Assembly (NCBI GenBank): GCA_046704745.1
Contig: JBJKRL010000027.1
Location: forward strand, 1 to 64,000
DNA length: 64,000 nt
Direction of reading: 5' to 3'
DNA from: CAWGGS01 sp046704745
GTDB lineage: Bacteria; Desulfobacterota; Desulfobulbia; Desulfobulbales; Desulfocapsaceae
The notes below the pieces were generated by a model. The model searched no databases. It worked only from the letters and a program-made list of their open reading frames with translations, and was not told the DNA's origin. This document shows positions 35,820 through 45,678 of the stretch, one piece after another. The position numbers and the translations under genes were made by a program. The stretch's first letter is position 1, and every line of letters starts with the position of its first letter.

Positions 35820-36206
35820 TCAATCTTTTCTCGTAAATTCTCTGATTTTTCTTCTATCCCGCTTGCTCGGTCGTCCCGTGGGTGAGGGACCGGCCTGCAT
35901 CTTTCTGATATCGCGTTGTTCCTCGCGCGCCTTGATACTTTCTTCGGATTCCTCGTAGAGCAGACGGGCTTGAACGGCTGGCCCTCTTCTACCGGATACA
36001 GCCAGAACCGTCACAATAAAGGTCACCGTCTCCCGCGTAATTTGCAGTACATCTCCCACATGTACTGTCCTTGCCGGTTTTATACGCTGACCGTTGACAT
36101 GAACCTTGCCACCGGCCACAGCCTGTGAGGCCATGGAACGGGTTTTGAAAAAACGTGCCGCCCATAACCATTTATCCAGACGAATTTTTTCTTCGGCTGT
36201 ATCCAT
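35820..36206 (-). CDS. hslR: S4-domain RNA-binding protein, Hsp15 (HslR) type
   Basis: This 128-residue basic protein starts with the S4 RNA-binding fold: IRLDKWLWAARFFKTRSMASQAVAGGKVHVNGQRIKPAR. It has the Hsp15 C-terminal basic tail (RPSKRDRRKIREFTRKD). Hsp15 binds stalled 50S subunits carrying nascent chains and helps recycle them. It lies 65 nt upstream of the purH-like gene on the same strand and may start that transcription unit. Confidence 0.88.
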   Translation of the reverse strand: MDTAEEKIRLDKWLWAARFFKTRSMASQAVAGGKVHVNGQRIKPARTVHVGDVLQITRETVTFIVTVLAVSGRRGPAVQARLLYEESEESIKAREEQRDIRKMQAGPSPTGRPSKRDRRKIREFTRKD

Positions 36207-36507
36207 ATTGTACCCAAGAGCTACAAGCTTTCAGTCTGCCTGTTTTCATTCCAATCGGGAAGAATTTATTAGATTACACCGAAACTGGAAGAAAAGCATG
36301 AAAAATAACCCTGATCTTATATGACCTCCTCAAGACCTTCCCCTGCATGAAAAGAGCCTTGTATAACCAATTAAAAAAGAGTATTACATCCCTGCCGATG
36401 TCCAGCATTCATTGCACAAAGAGGTACGGGATCGCCCTCAGATTCTTTTTAGGATAAACAGGGCCAATACGACAGATTAACAAAATATAACCCGACATTG
36501 TACATCC
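36207..36507. other. Divergent intergenic region, nothing recognised
   Basis: Spacer between hslR and folE2. I see no clear promoter or riboswitch. Confidence 0.4.
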
Positions 36508-37269
36508 ATGTCCAAAAACATCCAGGTTGTAGGTATTAACAACATCCAGATTCCTATTCGGGTCAGGGAAAGGAACGGCGGTTTTCAAAACACCGTGGGA
36601 ACCGTGAGCCTCCAGGTCAGTATGCCTGGTGAGAGAAGAGGGAGCTGTGTTACCGTTTTTACTTCCGCCCTCAATAAATATATGGATGCTATCAGCATTA
36701 ATAACTTCTCAAAGCTGTTACAGGAAGTAAAGGAAACATTAAATGCTGAACGTGCCGAGCTCAAAATGGATTTCCCGTATTTCATTGAAAAAAAGGCGCC
36801 GGTAACAGGGACTCGCAGTCTTATGGAATACCGTTGCACTTTCACCGATGGAACCGGTGCCGATGAAGATTTTGTTCTCTCTGTCCAGGTGCCGGTTACC
36901 ACTCTTTGTCCTTGTTCAAAAGAGATCAGCGAAGCGGGGGCACACAATCAACGCGCCGAGGTAAGCCTGAATGTAAAGTTCAGCAAATTTATCTGGGTTG
37001 AAGACCTGATCGAGATGATCGAACAATCGGCTTCCTGCGAACTCTACTCACTTCTAAAACGCCCCGATGAAAAATTCGTTACCGAGCAGGCCTACAAAAA
37101 CCCGATGTTTGTTGAGGACGTGGTGAGAAAAGTAGCGGTAACAGCCTTAAACCATCCGGATATCACCTGGTTTTCCGCCGGAGTCGAAAGTTTCGAATCC
37201 ATTCATAAACACAGCGCCTATGCCTATGTCGACAGCAGCGAACTCATAGGGAACAATCTAAAAAAGTAA
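36508..37269 (+). CDS. folE2: GTP cyclohydrolase FolE2 (type IB)
   Basis: This 253-residue enzyme makes dihydroneopterin triphosphate from GTP for folate and queuosine-type pathways. The metal-binding, catalytic Cys is C134 in TLCPCSKEISEAGAHNQRAEV. The N-terminal VVGINNIQIPIRV and C-terminal WFSAGVESFESIHKHSAYAYV segments are family hallmarks. Type IB enzymes can use metals other than zinc, so they suit zinc-poor conditions. It stands alone; the upstream ribosome binding site is weak. Confidence 0.93.
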   Translation: MSKNIQVVGINNIQIPIRVRERNGGFQNTVGTVSLQVSMPGERRGSCVTVFTSALNKYMDAISINNFSKLLQEVKETLNAERAELKMDFPYFIEKKAPVTGTRSLMEYRCTFTDGTGADEDFVLSVQVPVTTLCPCSKEISEAGAHNQRAEVSLNVKFSKFIWVEDLIEMIEQSASCELYSLLKRPDEKFVTEQAYKNPMFVEDVVRKVAVTALNHPDITWFSAGVESFESIHKHSAYAYVDSSELIGNNLKK

Positions 37270-37607
37270 CATCCGGTTCCATTTTTTTGCCCCACCTTTC
37301 TAACTGCTACTATTCATTGGGATCTCGGTCCCATCTACAAGGGCACATTCAGCACAACTTACCCACGCCATCCCCTTCCATCGGCACACCTCACTCAAAA
37401 AGAAGAGCAGCTGCATTGAAAAATTGGACATGATTTTTTTGCTTTGATAGGCTTATAGCGATGGGATTTCATTTTATCCTTTATCGTGTTGTTTCCCTTT
37501 TATATTCATACCCCACAATACTCCATATTTTTTGAACTCCGGTCATCAAAGAGGGCAATACGATTAGGCAACGAATACACTGTTATTGATAAAAAGGAGA
37601 CTTCGTT
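37270..37607. other. Intergenic, upstream of phosphorelay operon
   Basis: It must hold the promoter of the 37.6-44.8 kb operon. I see no clear -35/-10 or sigma-54 element and no gene. Confidence 0.4.
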
Positions 37608-39665
37608 TTGCTAGGTAGACAGGCTATACTCATTGTTGATGATACCCGGGAAAATCACAATTCCGTTGAGCAGCTCCTGAAAAAAATCTCCTGTGATATT
37701 ACTAGAGTCGAAAATATTCACGAGGCTGAAACAGTTTTGAATCAACGCGATTTCTCTCTAGCGGTTCTCAATATCCAATCGCTCGGGGCGACCGGATATA
37801 GCCTGGCGGAATCTTTACGCAGCAAGGAAAAGAGCAAAAATTTGCCGATCATCATTTTATCAGACATTCAGAGTGAGGATCTCATCCGATTTAAGGGATT
37901 TGACAAAGGATCGGTTGATTTCCTGCCAAGGCCGTATCATCCTGACATTCTCCTTGGAAAGGTCAAACTCTTTCTGCAAATGGAAGTACAAAACGCCCAG
38001 TTGATACAATATAAAGCTCGACTCAATGAGGCAGACGATTATCTGCAGGCTAAACGCCTGGAGAGGACCGCTAAACTTGAAGAAACCATAAAGACCTTAC
38101 GCTCGGAGATTAAAAAGAGGAAACTTGCGGAACGGGATATGCTCCAGGCTAAAAAGGAGTGGCAGGAAATTTTCGAGGCCATCAGCCATATGACGATGAT
38201 TGTAAACAAGCACTATACCATCACAGCAGCCAACCGGGCCACTCAGGAACACCTCGGCATGCCGCTGGAAAACATCCTGGGCCGTAAATGTTATGAAATC
38301 TTTCATCATTCCGATCAACCATCACATATATGTCCGGCCTCACAAATTCTTCTTCAAGATGACCGCCAGGTGAAAGTTTCCGAGGTGGAAATTAGCGGAA
38401 AAACCTATATCATTTCCTGTACACCTGTCTACAATGACGCCGGAGAACTGGATAAAATCATCCATATTGCAACCGATATCTCCAAACAAAAGCAACTGCA
38501 AAAAGAGTTGATACAATCCCATAAAATGGAGGCCATAGGCTCTCTGGCAGGTGGAATAGCTCACGATTTCAATAATATTCTTTCAGCCGTGTTGGGATAT
38601 ACCGAACTCTCCCTTGGCAGTGTAGAAAAAGGCTCGGAACTGGAAGAAGACCTTCTCCAAGTGCATGCAGCAGGAATTCGAGCCAAAGACTTAGTAAAAC
38701 AAATACTAAATTTCGCACGAAAATCAGACGAAGGGCCACAAGCGGTCCGACTCGATATCGTTGCCAAAGAGGCGGTCAAATTCCTTCGCTCCACCCTCCC
38801 TACGACCATAGAGATCAAACAGGCCATAACAAGCACTTCCACTATTATGGCAAATCCCATTAAGATCCACCAATTGATCATGAACCTCTGTACAAATGCC
38901 GCCCATGCCATGAGTGACAGCGGCATTTTAGGTATTTCACTCAAAGATGTGGTTCTGGAAAAAAAAGATCTGCCTGCCTGGCAAAATTTGCCGCCCGGTG
39001 AGTACCAGAAGCTTGAAATATCGGATACAGGAAGTGGTATTCATCCTGACATCATCGACAAGATATTCCTCCCCTATTTCACTACGAAAGGGATCCATGA
39101 AGGCACGGGCATCGGACTTTCAATGGCGCAGAACATCGTCAAAGAATATGAAGGGGCCATTTCTGTTGTGAGTGAACCTGGCCAAGGAGCTCATTTTACG
39201 GTTCTTCTTCCGATTAAAGACAGCAATGAGGAGAAAGAACATGTTGAAGAGTTGCAGATCAGTGCGCCAGGCAAGGAATGCATTCTGGTCGTAGACGATG
39301 AACCGGCTATCTGCAAACTCGTGGCTCGAATTTTGGAAGGAAACGGCTATAAAGTAAAATTCGAATCGAACAGCGAGGCAGCATACGCCCTTTTTGCCAA
39401 TCAACCCGAGATCTTTGATCTTGTTATTACCGATTTGACCATGCCGAAGATTCCAGGGGATATCCTAACTCAAAAAATCAAAGCGCTCAGAAAAGATATC
39501 CCGGTTATACTTGCCACCGGATACAGCAAAAAGATATCAGATCAGCAGGCTGACGGACTTGGTGTCAAGGACCTCATCATCAAACCGTATGAAAAGAAAT
39601 CACTTCTGGAGGCTGTTCGAAAAGCGCTTGAAAGAAGAAAAATCAGCCACGGAGGAATTGGTTGA
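37608..39665 (+). CDS. Hybrid histidine kinase with a degenerate N-terminal receiver
   Basis: This 685-residue soluble kinase has the following order. A receiver-like domain (1-125) keeps the acidic pair D11/D12 but has N55 in place of the phospho-acceptor Asp (AVLNIQS) and R108 in place of the Lys. A coiled coil and a PAS domain (about 185-300) with clustered Cys/His (CYEIFHHSDQPSHICP) follow. HisKA has H319 and the ATPase domain (about 365-540) has NAAHAM and GTGIGLSMAQN. A normal C-terminal receiver has D609 (VITDLTMPKIPG). The start is TTG with AAGGAG 8 nt upstream. First gene of the operon. Confidence 0.9.
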   Translation: MLGRQAILIVDDTRENHNSVEQLLKKISCDITRVENIHEAETVLNQRDFSLAVLNIQSLGATGYSLAESLRSKEKSKNLPIIILSDIQSEDLIRFKGFDKGSVDFLPRPYHPDILLGKVKLFLQMEVQNAQLIQYKARLNEADDYLQAKRLERTAKLEETIKTLRSEIKKRKLAERDMLQAKKEWQEIFEAISHMTMIVNKHYTITAANRATQEHLGMPLENILGRKCYEIFHHSDQPSHICPASQILLQDDRQVKVSEVEISGKTYIISCTPVYNDAGELDKIIHIATDISKQKQLQKELIQSHKMEAIGSLAGGIAHDFNNILSAVLGYTELSLGSVEKGSELEEDLLQVHAAGIRAKDLVKQILNFARKSDEGPQAVRLDIVAKEAVKFLRSTLPTTIEIKQAITSTSTIMANPIKIHQLIMNLCTNAAHAMSDSGILGISLKDVVLEKKDLPAWQNLPPGEYQKLEISDTGSGIHPDIIDKIFLPYFTTKGIHEGTGIGLSMAQNIVKEYEGAISVVSEPGQGAHFTVLLPIKDSNEEKEHVEELQISAPGKECILVVDDEPAICKLVARILEGNGYKVKFESNSEAAYALFANQPEIFDLVITDLTMPKIPGDILTQKIKALRKDIPVILATGYSKKISDQQADGLGVKDLIIKPYEKKSLLEAVRKALERRKISHGGIG

Positions 39666-39930
39666 GTGGAGACGGATAAAGACGGAGAAAATAACGTCCG
39701 AAAATCTAACAGCTCTCAATCCGGACCAATTATCTTCCCACCATGTAGTTGTTATCGGCATGGGCAAAATGTATACTGCAGGAAAGCAGAACCACCTTCA
39801 GGTATACACAGACCGGCACCAAACTCTTTTTTATTTCAAGATGTTCTATCTAATCATTATGAAAAATGCCTGCAATTTCGTTGTTTCGGCCCGGTATATT
39901 CCTGCTCATCTGCCAACGGATAAGATCACG

Positions 39931-42408
39931 ATGTCCCCTGCCAAAGCAAGGATAAGCCCCTGTTTGCTCCTTTCGGCCATTGTGAGCATCCTCTTTCTAT
40001 TATTCTTCAGCATACCGGTGCAAGCGGGCAACCCCACTGCAAAACCTCCTTTGATCGTGCGGGTCGGCGCCTATGAGAACAACCCCAAGATTTATACCGA
40101 CAAATCAGGCAATATTGTCGGCCTTTTCCCTGACGTTCTCGACGACATTGCCAGAAAGGAAGGATGGCAGATCCAATATGTCCACGGCAGCTGGACCGAA
40201 TGTCTAAATCGTTTGAAAACAAATGAGATCGACATGATGGTCGATGTTGCCTATTCGAAAAAAAGAGCGCAGGATTTTGCCTTCAACAACGAAACCTTTC
40301 TGGTAAACTGGGCCACTGTATACTCATCGAAGAACGAACATGTTGATTCATTGGTCGATCTCAAAGGTAAAAAAGTTGCCGTCATGAAAGGCAGTATTCA
40401 TACCGAAGGTGAAGGCGGAATTATAAATTTGCTGGCAAGATTTGACATCCCCTGCACATATATCAAGGTGGAAAGTTATGCCGACGTCTTCCGGCTGGTT
40501 TCCACCAACAAGGCAGATGTCGGGGTTGTGAATAGAATCTTCGGCTCTGTAGTTGCAAAGGACTATCATGTTGAAAAAACACCGATAATTTTTAATCCAA
40601 GTCATTTAAAATTCGCCTTTCCGAAAAATTCTCCTCTCACCCAGGTCCTGATCGCCGGAATAGACCGCGACCTGCGGGAATTAAAGAAAGCTCCCGATTC
40701 AATTTACAACAGAGCCCTTTATGTCTATCTCTCCGGGCTTCCCAGGGAGGCCATTTACGTCGGTCGGGGGATGGGGACTTCGAGCCAAAAAATTGTTCTA
40801 ACAGAGTCCCAGGAGAAATGGATCAAAGAGCATCCGGTTATCCGGGTTGGCATCGATCCTGAATTTGCCCCGTTCGAATTTTTCAGTCCTCAAGGGCAGT
40901 ACAGAGGCATTGCCTCCGACTACGTCAGAATTTTAAACGAGCGACTCGGCCTCAACCTCCAGGTGGTAAAAAATCTCACCTGGCCTCAGGTCGTGGCCAA
41001 GGTGGATAAAAAAGAAATCGATGTCCTCTCCTGCATAGGTATTACCAAGGAAAGAAAAAAGAACCTCTTGTTTTCCAGGTCGTATATTAATTTTCATCGC
41101 GTTATTATATCCAGACTCAATGAGCCCTTTGTGACAGGAATAAACGATCTCGAGGATGCAAAAGTCGCCGTTCAACAAAACAGTTCCCACGAAGGCTATC
41201 TCCGCGAACACACCAATATAAAACCTATCGCATACCAAACCCTGAAGGAGGCTCTCTCGGCAGTCTCTGACGGTCAAGCCAGATATTTTGTCGGAAATAT
41301 CGCCTCTTCGACGTACTGGATAAGAAAGCTCAACCTGACCAATCTCAAAGTAGCCGCTCCTGTCTCATCCGAGATCCAGAATCTCTATTTCGGCATTCGC
41401 AGTGATTGGCCGGAGCTGGTCTCCATCATCAACAAAGGTCTGGCATCAATCAATCAAGACGAAGAGAACACTATTCGAAAAAAATGGGTCAACGTAGAGT
41501 ATGCTCCGGGCTTATCCCCACGTCTGGTTTTCAATTATGCCCTGCAAATTGCAGGAGGCGTGCTGATCATGTTTATGCTGTTCCTGGCATGGAATTACAG
41601 GTTGAAGAGAGAGATCAACAAGAGAATCGTTATTGAAAAAAAGTTGCACAAGGCAAATGTAGATCTCAAAAACCTTGACCGTTTGAAAAGCATGTTCATA
41701 GCTTCTATGAGCCATGAACTTCGAACCCCGCTCAACTCAATAATCGGTTTTACCGGAATTATCCTCCAAGGAATGACCGGCCCGCTTAATGACAAACAGA
41801 AGGATCACCTTAGTCGCGTCTACAATTCCTCCAAACATCTTCTTGCCCTTATAACCGATGTTATCGATATCTCAAAAATCGAGGCCGGACGGATTGATAT
41901 TTTCCCTGAGGAAGTTCTGCTTGCAGAAATTGTCGAAGAAGCAGCCGTTAACATTCAGCCGCAACTCAAGGTAAAAAACTTGTCTCTTGATATATCCATC
42001 CCCCATGACCTGGTATTGCTTACCGACAGGAAGCGTCTATTACAGTGTATTATCAACTACCTAAGTAATGCGGTCAAGTTTACTGAAGCAGGAGGCATTC
42101 GTCTTGTCGCCGAAAGAAAGGATGAAACAGCTGAAATCCGGGTCAGCGATACGGGTATCGGCATCCCGGAAAAAGACATGGGAAAACTTTTTGAGGCCTT
42201 CGAACGGCTTGACACACATTTACGGGTCAAGGCCGGAGGCACCGGCCTTGGTCTGTACCTGACCAAAAAACTGGTAACCGAAATACTCGGTGGTGAGATA
42301 TTTGTTACGAGCAAAGAGGGTGAAGGAAGCACATTCGGGCTATGCATTCCAATGAGACATACAGCGCCGGAGGCCCTGCAAGAAGTGAGAGAAGAGGCAA
42401 CATCATGA
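39931..42408 (+). CDS. Sensor histidine kinase with two periplasmic solute-binding (SBP_bac_3) domains
   Basis: This protein of about 825 residues has a signal peptide (LLLSAIVSILFLLFFSIPVQA) and two tandem type 3 solute-binding domains, as in BvgS/EvgS kinases (about 40-270 and 290-520; IVRVGAYENNPKIY and IRVGIDPEFAPFEFF). It has one membrane span (about 535-557), HisKA H595 (SMSHELRTPLNSIIGF) and an ATPase domain with NAVKF, DTGIGIPE and GGTGLGLYLTKKL. It has no receiver of its own; the stand-alone receiver that follows overlaps its stop by ATGA. The frame extends upstream to 39511 inside the previous gene, but the signal peptide favours 39931. Ligands are likely amino acids or similar. Confidence 0.88.
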   Translation: MSPAKARISPCLLLSAIVSILFLLFFSIPVQAGNPTAKPPLIVRVGAYENNPKIYTDKSGNIVGLFPDVLDDIARKEGWQIQYVHGSWTECLNRLKTNEIDMMVDVAYSKKRAQDFAFNNETFLVNWATVYSSKNEHVDSLVDLKGKKVAVMKGSIHTEGEGGIINLLARFDIPCTYIKVESYADVFRLVSTNKADVGVVNRIFGSVVAKDYHVEKTPIIFNPSHLKFAFPKNSPLTQVLIAGIDRDLRELKKAPDSIYNRALYVYLSGLPREAIYVGRGMGTSSQKIVLTESQEKWIKEHPVIRVGIDPEFAPFEFFSPQGQYRGIASDYVRILNERLGLNLQVVKNLTWPQVVAKVDKKEIDVLSCIGITKERKKNLLFSRSYINFHRVIISRLNEPFVTGINDLEDAKVAVQQNSSHEGYLREHTNIKPIAYQTLKEALSAVSDGQARYFVGNIASSTYWIRKLNLTNLKVAAPVSSEIQNLYFGIRSDWPELVSIINKGLASINQDEENTIRKKWVNVEYAPGLSPRLVFNYALQIAGGVLIMFMLFLAWNYRLKREINKRIVIEKKLHKANVDLKNLDRLKSMFIASMSHELRTPLNSIIGFTGIILQGMTGPLNDKQKDHLSRVYNSSKHLLALITDVIDISKIEAGRIDIFPEEVLLAEIVEEAAVNIQPQLKVKNLSLDISIPHDLVLLTDRKRLLQCIINYLSNAVKFTEAGGIRLVAERKDETAEIRVSDTGIGIPEKDMGKLFEAFERLDTHLRVKAGGTGLGLYLTKKLVTEILGGEIFVTSKEGEGSTFGLCIPMRHTAPEALQEVREEATS

Positions 42409-42776
42409 AAAAAGTATTGGTCATCGAAGACAATGAAGACAACATGGAACTGATCACTTTTATCCTGGAGGCCGGCAATTTTGAGACGATCCGTGCCGAA
42501 ACAGGACAACAGGGAGTGGCCCTGGCAATTGAGAAACGCCCTGATTTCATAATTCTCGACATCCAGCTTCCTGACATCATGGGAACAGAGGTCTTGAAAC
42601 AAATCCGGTCTTCTGAAATCGGAAATTCCATTCCTATTATTGCCATGACATCCTTTGCCATGGCAGGAGACCGGAATAAATTACTCAGAGCAGGTTGTGA
42701 CGGCTATATAGAAAAACCCATAGACCCCGCCCTGGTCATGACCCAGATTCAACAGGTTATTGGTGACATAGCATGA
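42405..42776 (+). CDS. Stand-alone response regulator receiver (DivK/CheY-like)
   Basis: This 123-residue receiver without output domain has acidic residues in VIEDNEDN, phospho-acceptor D52 (IILDIQLPDIMG), Thr in AMTSFA and Lys in EKPID. It overlaps the upstream kinase and the downstream hybrid kinase by ATGA at both ends, so the three are made in fixed proportion. It likely shuttles phosphate between them or to a phosphotransfer protein. Confidence 0.92.
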   Translation: MKKVLVIEDNEDNMELITFILEAGNFETIRAETGQQGVALAIEKRPDFIILDIQLPDIMGTEVLKQIRSSEIGNSIPIIAMTSFAMAGDRNKLLRAGCDGYIEKPIDPALVMTQIQQVIGDIA

Positions 42777-44842
42777 AAACCCTTATTGTCGAAGACACCG
42801 AGGACTCACGTGTTCTTCTGGAAACATTTTTCTCAGCCTACGGATACGAAGTGGACAGTGCCGAGAATGGCAAAATTGCACTGGAAAAGGCACGTAGGAA
42901 TAGACCGGACCTGATCATCTCCGATATTCTTATGCCGGAAATGGATGGGTATGACCTGTGCAGGGCTGTGAAGGAAAACCCGGAACTGAAGTCGATTCCT
43001 TTCGTCTTTTACACAGCAACCTATACCGATCCCAACGATGAAAGACTTGCTATGGAATTGGGTGCTTCCAGATTCATTATCAAGCCGATGGAGCCAGATC
43101 TCTTCTTTGAGGAAATAAAAAACGTATTGGAAAACCATAAACAGGCGACACTGCCGATTCCGGAAAACCCTTCGGCCAATGAACAGCAATTCCACATAAA
43201 TCATGCGCAGGCACTCTCCAGGAAGCTTGATGAAAAGATGCAAAAACTCCAAGAGGAGCAACAAAAGCTTAAAACAAGGGAAAGGCAATATCGACGTCTG
43301 GTTGAAGTATTACGGGATGATTATTTCTTCTATACCCGTGGAAGCGACGGTACATATTCGTATATCAGCCCATCGATTGAAAATGTTCTGGGCTATACCA
43401 GAGAGGAATTTCGTGAATCCCCAAAGGCTTACATCACCGACAATGAAATCAACCCAGATGCCCTGCGTTTTGCAAAAGACGCTCTTAGAGGAATCAAACG
43501 ACCGCCTTTCGAGATGGAGGTACGGGACAAATCCGGCGAGATACACCGACTGGAGATGACTGAAGATCCGATCCTTGATAAGTACGGCAAGGTCATTGCT
43601 GTAGAGGGTATCGCCCATGATATCACCAAAAGCCTGTGGACAGCCAGGGAATTGATCCGGGCTCAGGAGCGACTGCAACATACGCAAAAAATGGAGGCAA
43701 TCGGCACCCTGGCTGGAGGAATAGCTCATGATTTCAATAACATTCTCACTCCGATTATTGGCTATGCTGAGATGACCCAGCTCAATATCAAAAAGTCAAC
43801 GGCGGAATGGGAAAACCTGCAGGAAATCATCTCAGCCGGTAATCGAGCTAAAGAGCTGGTCCGTCAGATACTCACCTTTAGCCGGCAGAAGCCACAGGAG
43901 AAAAAACCGGTGCATCTCCAATTGCTGATCAAGGAAACCTTGAAACTGTTGCGTTCATCTCTTCCAGCCACCATAGAAATCCGTGAATCCATCGGCAATT
44001 GCAACTCCGTATCCGCCGATCCAACCCAGATTCATCAAATCCTGATGAATCTTTTCACCAATGCCTATCATGCCATGCGCGAAACCGGCGGCATTCTGGC
44101 TGTTTCTCTTAAAGAGATGGAAATCGGCAAAGAAGACACCTTTGTCCCCTCAACCCTTTCCACCGGCAGATATGCTCGTTTGGAGATCATCGATACCGGA
44201 AGGGGGATCGAAAAGAACATCAAGGAAAAGATCTTTGAACCGTATTTTACCACGAAACCCAAAGATGAAGGAACAGGGCTCGGACTGTCGGTGGTCCATG
44301 GTATTGTCACCAGCCACGGCGGCTATATAACGGTTTACAGCGAGCCTCAGCAAGGAACGACATTTCATATCTACCTGCCGATTCTAGAAACTATCGACAA
44401 CCAAAAGACCACCCTGTTGAAGGAAGACATTATAGGGGGCCTTGAACGTATTCTGGTGGTTGATGATGAAGAGACGATCTGCCAACTTGAGGAAAAGCAG
44501 CTCACCCATCTCGGCTATCGGGTAACAACTGCAAACAGCGGATCAAAAGCTATTGAGATATTTAAAAAATCTCCACTAGATATAGATCTTGTAGTCACAG
44601 ACATGACCATGCCGATGATGACCGGAACGGATATGGCGAGAATTCTCCTCGACATCAGACCGAATCTTCCGATTCTGCTCTGTACCGGATTCAGCGAATT
44701 GATCGATAGAGAAAAGGCCAACGCCTTGGGACTTAAAGGATATCTCATGAAACCCGTATGCCGGAATGATTTGGCGACCGCAGTCCGTAAAACACTGGAC
44801 TGCACAAATCTCACAGGAAGCTCCGACAGGTTTTCTTACTAG
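42773..44842 (+). CDS. Receiver-PAS hybrid histidine kinase
   Basis: This 689-residue soluble kinase has an intact N-terminal receiver (D51 in ISDILMPEMDGYDL, Lys in IIKPME), a coiled coil (about 145-180) and a PAS domain (about 180-300; YSYISPSIENVLGYTREEF). HisKA has H319 (GGIAHDFNNIL), the ATPase domain (about 420-545) has NAYHAM and GTGLGLSVVHGIV, and a C-terminal receiver has D610 (VVTDMTMPMMTG). Its layout and length mirror the first kinase of the operon, which suggests duplication. Its stop codon TAG lies at the edge of a family A-like terminal motif. Confidence 0.92.
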   Translation: MKTLIVEDTEDSRVLLETFFSAYGYEVDSAENGKIALEKARRNRPDLIISDILMPEMDGYDLCRAVKENPELKSIPFVFYTATYTDPNDERLAMELGASRFIIKPMEPDLFFEEIKNVLENHKQATLPIPENPSANEQQFHINHAQALSRKLDEKMQKLQEEQQKLKTRERQYRRLVEVLRDDYFFYTRGSDGTYSYISPSIENVLGYTREEFRESPKAYITDNEINPDALRFAKDALRGIKRPPFEMEVRDKSGEIHRLEMTEDPILDKYGKVIAVEGIAHDITKSLWTARELIRAQERLQHTQKMEAIGTLAGGIAHDFNNILTPIIGYAEMTQLNIKKSTAEWENLQEIISAGNRAKELVRQILTFSRQKPQEKKPVHLQLLIKETLKLLRSSLPATIEIRESIGNCNSVSADPTQIHQILMNLFTNAYHAMRETGGILAVSLKEMEIGKEDTFVPSTLSTGRYARLEIIDTGRGIEKNIKEKIFEPYFTTKPKDEGTGLGLSVVHGIVTSHGGYITVYSEPQQGTTFHIYLPILETIDNQKTTLLKEDIIGGLERILVVDDEETICQLEEKQLTHLGYRVTTANSGSKAIEIFKKSPLDIDLVVTDMTMPMMTGTDMARILLDIRPNLPILLCTGFSELIDREKANALGLKGYLMKPVCRNDLATAVRKTLDCTNLTGSSDRFSY

Positions 44843-44857
44843 CCCGGATTCCGGGTC
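44838..44857. repeat. Possible family A footprint at kinase 3' end
   Basis: The bases around 44839-44857 read TAGCCCGGAT then TCCGGGTCA, like the two ends of the family A element set face to face. It could be the remnant of a deleted or excised copy, or a small chance palindrome. It supplies the stop codon of the kinase gene. Confidence 0.3.
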
Positions 44858-44859
44858 AG

Positions 44860-45678
44860 TCAGTTACAGAGCATCTGCCTGATTCTCTCGCAAAGAAAGA
44901 CGATGGATTCGATGTCGAGATGCTCTGTAACGGTTTCGTCGAACATCATTTTCGCCTGAGGTTCAAAATCCTCACCGGGAAGTACATCCCAGAACAACAG
45001 GATAACCGGCACTCTCGGCAGTGGAGCAAAGCGAACGGACACGTCGGCAGATCCTCCCAGCTCCGGGACTTGTATTGCCCCTAAAGCCAGTGCCTTCTGT
45101 AAAAGCTCCTCTTTTTTACCGGTGAAACGCTCCACCAACGGGTCTTCAACTTGCCCTTTCATGGTCACGGCTTTTGATACAGTATTGGGAAACTCGATAA
45201 ACCCCTTCCAGTTTCCCCTCGGTTCGGAACAGCCACCCTGCGCCAGGTGATTAAAAACAAAGACCTGTTCCAATCGGCTCAGCTCCGAACCATCCAAACG
45301 GGTAACAGTCCTTTCGTCGATAAGAATGTGCTCTGAAAAATACGGCAGCTTTAACATTTTTCCAGACTCGGTTGTCACCACATCGCCGCCGATTCTTCCT
45401 GGAAGTTCGGCAAGCTCCATGGAGGCTGCCCTCCTTTTTGCCCACTTCAGCGCCTCTTCCGCTAAATCACGTTTAAGCCATTTTCCCTCGGCATACTGCT
45501 CCGCAAGTTCCTTTTCGCAGCGAGCAAGGACATCGGGCGGGATATGAGGGCAATTTTTCAATGGGTGTTTTTCTGAGACGACCATACTGGCAAACGCAAG
45601 GCATGTTGGAAACCCGCACTCCCGGCAATTGGTTTTAGGTAGAATCTTACTGTAAAGGGCAACAACGGAAAGGGCCAT
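44860..45678 (-). CDS. DUF3786 protein with N-terminal 4Fe-4S domain
   Basis: This 272-residue protein begins with a CFeSP-type iron-sulfur motif, C18-x2-C21-x4-C26 and C43 (NCRECGFPTCLAF and NCPHIPP), as in the corrinoid Fe-S protein and related reductive activators. The remainder is a DUF3786 domain (VFVFNHLAQGGCSEPRGNWKGFIEFP; LPRVPVILLFWDVLPGEDFEPQAKMMFD), common in anaerobes with corrinoid or one-carbon metabolism. A role in corrinoid or methyl transfer is inference. It stands alone, convergent with the kinase operon. Confidence 0.83.
   Translation of the reverse strand: MALSVVALYSKILPKTNCRECGFPTCLAFASMVVSEKHPLKNCPHIPPDVLARCEKELAEQYAEGKWLKRDLAEEALKWAKRRAASMELAELPGRIGGDVVTTESGKMLKLPYFSEHILIDERTVTRLDGSELSRLEQVFVFNHLAQGGCSEPRGNWKGFIEFPNTVSKAVTMKGQVEDPLVERFTGKKEELLQKALALGAIQVPELGGSADVSVRFAPLPRVPVILLFWDVLPGEDFEPQAKMMFDETVTEHLDIESIVFLCERIRQMLCN

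Noticed and set aside
39511..39930. N-terminal extension of the dual-SBP kinase into the previous gene
   Set aside because: It overlaps the upstream kinase by 155 nt and puts 140 odd residues before a clear signal peptide; start at 39931 fits better.
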